Shown here: positions 49,628 to 55,547 of the stretch, piece after piece
Layout of the letters: the number at the start of each line of letters is the position of its first letter
How positions within the stretch are numbered: the stretch's first letter is position 1
Notes under the pieces: model-generated
Databases searched by the model: none
Told to the model about the DNA's origin: nothing
What the model saw: the letters and a program-made list of their open reading frames with translations, nothing else
Origin: Nymphaea colorata
Taxonomy: Eukaryota > Streptophyta > Magnoliopsida > Nymphaeales > Nymphaeaceae
Reading direction: 5' to 3'
Length of the DNA: 64,000 nt
Assembly (NCBI RefSeq): GCF_008831285.2
Contig: NC_045144.1
Span: 2,606,001-2,670,000 of the forward strand
Made by a program: the position numbers and the translations under genes

Positions 49628-52600
49628 CCAAATGTTGAAGAGAAGAGAGACGCCGGAATTTAGCAAGGAGTGACCAGCGGCAAGGAAGAAGATGCCTGGG
49701 ATGTTTGACATGAACTCTGAACCATGATGGTCGACTAATATATTTTGACGTCCATCCAACTTGAAGAACAATTAACTTTGTTGCATCCACATCCGCTTCA
49801 ACAAGGCATCAATCTAGGGTTTTAACCTTTTGTTGAGAAAACCCTAGATCGAGCCCAATATGCACGAGCAAACTGTTTCACCCACAAAGAGAACCGAAGA
49901 AGAGGAAGAAGATGGGCACGATGAGGATGGCAATGGAGAAAAATAGGTGTCAGTCCTAAAAAGGATTGAGCTCTGATACCCTGTTGCGTGAGGCCAAAAG
50001 GGAGAAGAGAAAAGGTCGAGAAAGAGAGAGAGAAACTCTATTTGAATAACATTAATCTGCCCTAATCCCATGTTAAATGAGAATCGTGGTGAAATCAACA
50101 AATTACAAAATAAGTCCAAGACTAAAACAATTATTAATAAGCGTTGTTTCTAAAATTATTAAATATCCAAAATACCACCTAACATTAATATTATTCAACA
50201 AAGATGATATTAAGCAAGCAAATTCAACATTAGTTTCTTCTTTCCATTTGTCTTGTGATAATGCTTCTCTTCAGTTGATGTAGCCTAGTCTACATGTTGG
50301 TGTGAATCCAATGTCTGTTCTGCACACATGAATGTGCATGCGTGAACTTGTGTGTGCATCTGATATATTAATTGAATAAATAACATGCATCAGACTTAGT
50401 TATGGCTACTACTAAAATTTTGAAAATATAGGCCTAAATGTATCGTACGATACAGGCACGAGACACCTCTATTTACGATACAAGGGGTGTATCGTATCGT
50501 ATTTTGTAAACGATACGATACGTATCGTATGATACGTTAACACTGACACCATGACATTGAGCAATATAAATCCAATACTGGTGATTGTTTTTCCCTTTAG
50601 ATAAGTTTTTTAGACAACATTTAGGCCTATATTTTCAAAAATTTAGCAGTAGCCATAACTAAGTCTGATGCATGTTGTCGTACGACACAGACTCCCTTAT
50701 TGTACGATATGGTGTGTTATGTCCCGTATCGTACGATACGGTGCGTTATGTCCCATATCGTATGATACGGGCTGATTTCAAAAAAGGGGGGTCGAATCCC
50801 CATTTTTCAAGTTTTCTTTATAAAAGCACGCCCCTTCTTCATTTCTAACCTAGAGGTTGTGCCGCCGTGGAGGGAAATCATCGATTTCCACCGTTAAATC
50901 ATCGATTTTCACTGTGAAATCATCGATTTTCAACGCTCCTTTCGAAACGCCGTTTTTTTTAAAAAAACGCGTATTATACGTTAAAAATGACTTTACCGTA
51001 TAAAACGGGAATAAGATGCGTTTTTTCAAAAAAAAAACGTTTAAAAATAAAAGACGTGTATAAAACGTGTTTTATACGCGTCTTTCACGTTTTTTTAAAG
51101 ATACACAATGAGTTTTTTAAAAAAATGGCATGCGTGTAATATTTGTAAAAGAATTGGTTTTTTTTAACTTGGACGCTCCTTTTAATGGCAAAAACGTCTT
51201 TTTAAAAGATGGCACGCGTGTAATATTTGTAAACGAATTGGTTTTTTTTAACTTGGACGCTCCTTTTAATGGCAAAAACGTCTTTTGAAAGATGGCACGC
51301 GTGTAATATTTGTAAACGAATTGTTTTTTTTTAACTTGGACACTCCTTTTAATAGCAAAAACGTCCTTTTAAAAGAAAAAGGGGCTTTCCCGCCAACCTC
51401 TCCTTCGTTCTCTTTTTCTCTTTTTATTTTCCCCTTTTCCCACCTATTGCTGGAGTTCACGTTGCAGGGGAAGAGTTTATTAACTTTATTTATTTGAATT
51501 TTTAAGTTGACAAATTGTTTCAAGGTGTACCTAAAATTTGTTGCTTATCTAGCTATTTTCTAATGTTTTTTTGATTTCTCATTCATTTTATTTTTATATA
51601 ATTGTTAGGATTTTTTATTTATTTTTTCAAAATTTGCCGTCTTCTTCCCGTTTTATTCCCGAGATTTTTTTCCTCGCCGTATTATGCCCGTTAACGTCTT
51701 TTGTGACAATGGTTTAAACCATGGATTTGTGCGTGGTGGCTGATTCCCGTTCGGAGGAAAGGGGTTTTTTTAAATCATGAAGATGAAGAAGAAGATGGAG
51801 ATGAGGATGAGAATGAATATGATGAAGAATTGAAGATTGTGAATGAGAGTCGAGAGTGCTTTCATTTTGTATGTATTGACATTGAACATTTTCACAATTT
51901 CATTATCATCTTGTGATGTAATACATAACATCTAAAACTTGTTTTTTGATATGGTATCTCATAGACTTATGGACCTTATGAATCTGTGGTTATGAAATTA
52001 TGATATACGTTATGTAATTGTTGACTTGTTGTGCTTTCTAGATTGATATTATTATGAATTTTGATGTCTACGAATGATGAACCGTAACTCTATAGCAATA
52101 ATAAGTCTATCATTCTATAAAACATGTTTTTTATGAAGAACATATTATTCTTGATTTTTACTGATTTTTTATGAATTATTCGAATTTTTTTCCTATTTTT
52201 TCTGATTTATTAAAAAAGACGATACGGTTACGATACGTTACGATATTTTACGATACAGCGTATCTTAAAACCAGATCGATACAACTTACGATATGCTTTT
52301 TACAATATTGCATGGTGTTGCAGTCAGATTAATGTTTCTTTTTCTATGCATTATGTTTTTTTCTATTGGCCATGTTTGCTTTATTTGCCAATATTGCCTT
52401 ATGAAACTGATCTGCATTTCCACAGAGTGTGTTATGTAAACAGATTCTTTTGTTTTTTATGGTATCTCTATATTTCAAATTTTTTAAAAAACAAATAATT
52501 TTAGTTGCTAGTGAAAATGATTAAAATTCATACAAACTAATAACCATGTCAATACCACAAGGACCATTTACATTTTTTGAAGTCATCAGCTGATCAAATA

Positions 52601-55515
52601 TGTAAGTGTTAACTGCTATATCTAACCTAAGTTGTGCAATGTAGTCATGCAACCTGCACTTGAGTTTCATATTGCTCTCACTATCTTTATAATCATATAT
52701 GATTTGGGCTTTATGTATAACCCAACTACATGCACCGATGACATTTTGTCTATTCCATCATTTATTAATGATTTGGCACATACCAGAATATCGTGTTCCT
52801 GCATGGTTGATATTCACCTACTGTGCTGAAGATACTAAAAATGTCTTGTTGAAAAATCTTGAAATTTATTATACTATGTGAGTTACATAAGAATTCATAA
52901 ACATCGAAACAAAAATTAACTTTATTTACACTTTTGTTCAATCCATCTTCTCACATATGTATTCCCTAGCCAGTCGTTTGTCATTGTCAACCAACCATAG
53001 TGCTTCAAAATAACACCTTTCCAGAACTTATTAGTTATATTGTCCTTTACAACTCCTTGCAGTGTAGTGCATGCCGATTTGCATGTGTTCTATTCATCTC
53101 CTTATGCACTTTGACTCATGAATACTCTGAGGAGTCAAAAATTGAATGGCAAAGTGATTGCATGCTGATGTAGGTCCTATGTATATGTTTGTATGTAATA
53201 AATACCCATGAGTATGTATAAAAATAACCAATTTTGTTGTCTTTTTGCGAGTAACTTTCACAGCAGACAATTGCATCTCCAGCTGGACCAGGCAAGGTAA
53301 TTGGAGCCATTAAGCTTGAATCCAAGTCAAAAGAAACCTTCACGTTGGTCAGCAAATGTTGCTAGGAAGCCTTTTTATACCAAGAATTGAGAGTTCTTGT
53401 GGTGGCACACTTCCACAGAGCAGCTTCACAGCACTTCCACAGCATGTATAAAAACTAGCTCTTATACCCTACGAAAATCTACTCAATAGTGAGTAGTTCA
53501 CCAATTCACGATGCAATATGCACTAAAAACCAAAGGTGCACTCAAGGATAAAAAGTACTTCCGTTTCACTCTTAAAATATAAGGTAAAAGAACACAATAC
53601 ACATGCGGAGCAACAGTGCTACTTATAAACAAAAGGCACAGAAGCATTAGCTGTTGGAATCCTCCAATGGCTCTATTTGAGCTGCTGGAAGAGTATCTAA
53701 CGGCTAGTCAGACTTTGATCATTTGGTCAAAGACCAAAGTTCACCAGAAACAAAAAAAGGAAAGAAATCAAAGAAATACAGAAAGGAAGAATTGAAGACA
53801 TAAGAAAACAAAATACATGTGTCCATCCTATGTACTGACTACATGTTACATATGTTTATATATACATTCCACATAAGGATAATGTATTTATACATGGATA
53901 TATATACCAAGTGTACTTAGTATGCGCAATACAGACTACCATTTTATCAATTGGAACAATCGCAAACCACTTCACATGTAACCTGGCATCCTTGTAGCTT
54001 GTCAGGAATGTCCTTCGCTGCAATAAAGCATCACTTGCATCCTATGCAGATGTGTTTAGGGTCCCACTTAGGGAGGCCACCAAACATGTGAGAGTTGTGA
54101 AAGATTTGCACTTGCATTTTATACAGGTTACAAGCGAGCAATTTCACTCTAATCTGAGTTTCTTAAATAAGTTTATCAGATTTCAAGGACAGTTGCTTTC
54201 TTCTTCCTTTAATCCTTTCTTCTACTTGCAAACTTAATTAATAAAATTTAGAGAATGGCACTTTCATTGTTTTTTGTAGTTTTTTTTATTGTTATTGGAA
54301 TTTACATGGAAGACTTGTTGGCAATTGTACAGATGAATCACTCTTCCACATTTGAAGCTTTAGGTTCTTGATACAGAAATTTGTACCAATGAATGCAGTG
54401 TCTTACTGGCGGTGTTCTGATTCTGCGCAACAAGTTCTTTATTTTACTCTACAGAGGCAAGGACTTTATTCCCCATGCAGTTTCAAATTCTCTTAATGAG
54501 AGAGAAGCAGAGCTTGAAAACCTGTGTGTTCAAGAAGAAAATGCACGAAGAGTTTCAAACAATTTATTTGCCATGACGGCTGCTGCAATGCGTTCATCAA
54601 GCAAAACTGGAACATTTTCAGAATTTCAAGATATTAGGGGACAATATGGGCTTGTAAGCGATGAGACATCGGAGTATAAACTTGAAGTTGAAGTAGCAAA
54701 GGTGCAATTGGAGAAGGAACTAAGAAAGCAGGAGCGCAAGCTTAAAATTGTAAGTTTTGAGTTTCCTGGGCTGATCCTTGTTTGTTTCTTTGAAACTTTT
54801 TCAGGATAGGTATAATTTAAGTCTTTTTTCTCTCTTAATTCTTATCTTCAGCTTATCTATAAGTGGAAGAGATCAGAGGTAAAATTCTCAAACCTTAATT
54901 CATCCTGGAGACCAACAGAGCAGGAAGCGGATACAGAAATTATCACTGAAGAAGAAAAACAATCTTTTCGCAAGATTGGTTTAAAAATGGACGAAGTTTT
55001 GTTGCTTGGTAACGAACAGTACTACTGTTTTTTCTATACGGATCTGTTAAATCATGTGGATATGGTCGTTCCTCTAATTCTATAAAAACATATGTAGAGT
55101 TGCTTTTGCAATTTATTTTGATTTATATTGATAGCATGAAACACCTTGTCTGTTGACGAATATTATTTTCTTAGGGTTATCGTGTTCTTAAGTTTATTGT
55201 TTATTGGATTAACCAAAATATTGCAAGTTCTCCAAGAACAGTTGTTTGAGAACTAAATTTACATCTCTAATAAATGTCAAGTATGAACATGCACACAAAT
55301 AACACACACATGATCTTGCTACTTAAAACACATGATTTTCACAGTTGTTTGAGAACTAAATTTACATCTCTAATAAATGTCAAGTATGCACATGCACACA
55401 GATAACAGACACATGATCTTGCTACTTAAAACACATGATTTTCACTCTAACAAGTGACACAGAAACCTAAACATTTAAAAACTCACACACATGCACATGC
55501 ACATGCATGCACACA

Positions 55516-55547
<32 letters not shown>

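Larger units (their letters stand above)
26286..50200 (-). mobile_element. copia C, old LTR retrotransposon, host of nested insertions
   Basis: Its ends are two minus-strand LTR copies (26286-26487 and 49982-50200) flanked by the same 5 bp, AAGAT (26281-26285 and 50201-50205). Without nested elements (B, D, hAT) it is about 4.4 kb. Gag-Pol fragments are scattered with many stops. It is related to copia A (Gag '[20 protein letters not shown]' against A '[20 protein letters not shown]', and similar RT/RNase H). Its LTRs are clearly diverged, so it is older than A and B. Confidence 0.85.
19961..54398 (+). other. CRM gene intron 3, 34.4 kb, filled with nested retrotransposons
   Basis: The donor GTAGGA follows CRM2 codon LK and the acceptor GAATGCAG precedes [11 protein letters not shown], which continues CRM2 without gap. 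Within it lie copia A, and copia C carrying copia B (with composite F1/F2), copia D and a hAT-like element. Non-element intron DNA is seen at 19961-20472, 25821-26280 and 50206-54398. Insertions total about 29 kb; the remainder is about 5 kb. Confidence 0.85.

Noticed and set aside
50185-50189. TTAAT as right flank of copia C, with the LTR ending at 50184
   Set aside because: That gives no match with the left flank. Extending the LTR to 50200 gives AAGAT on both sides and TG...CA ends.
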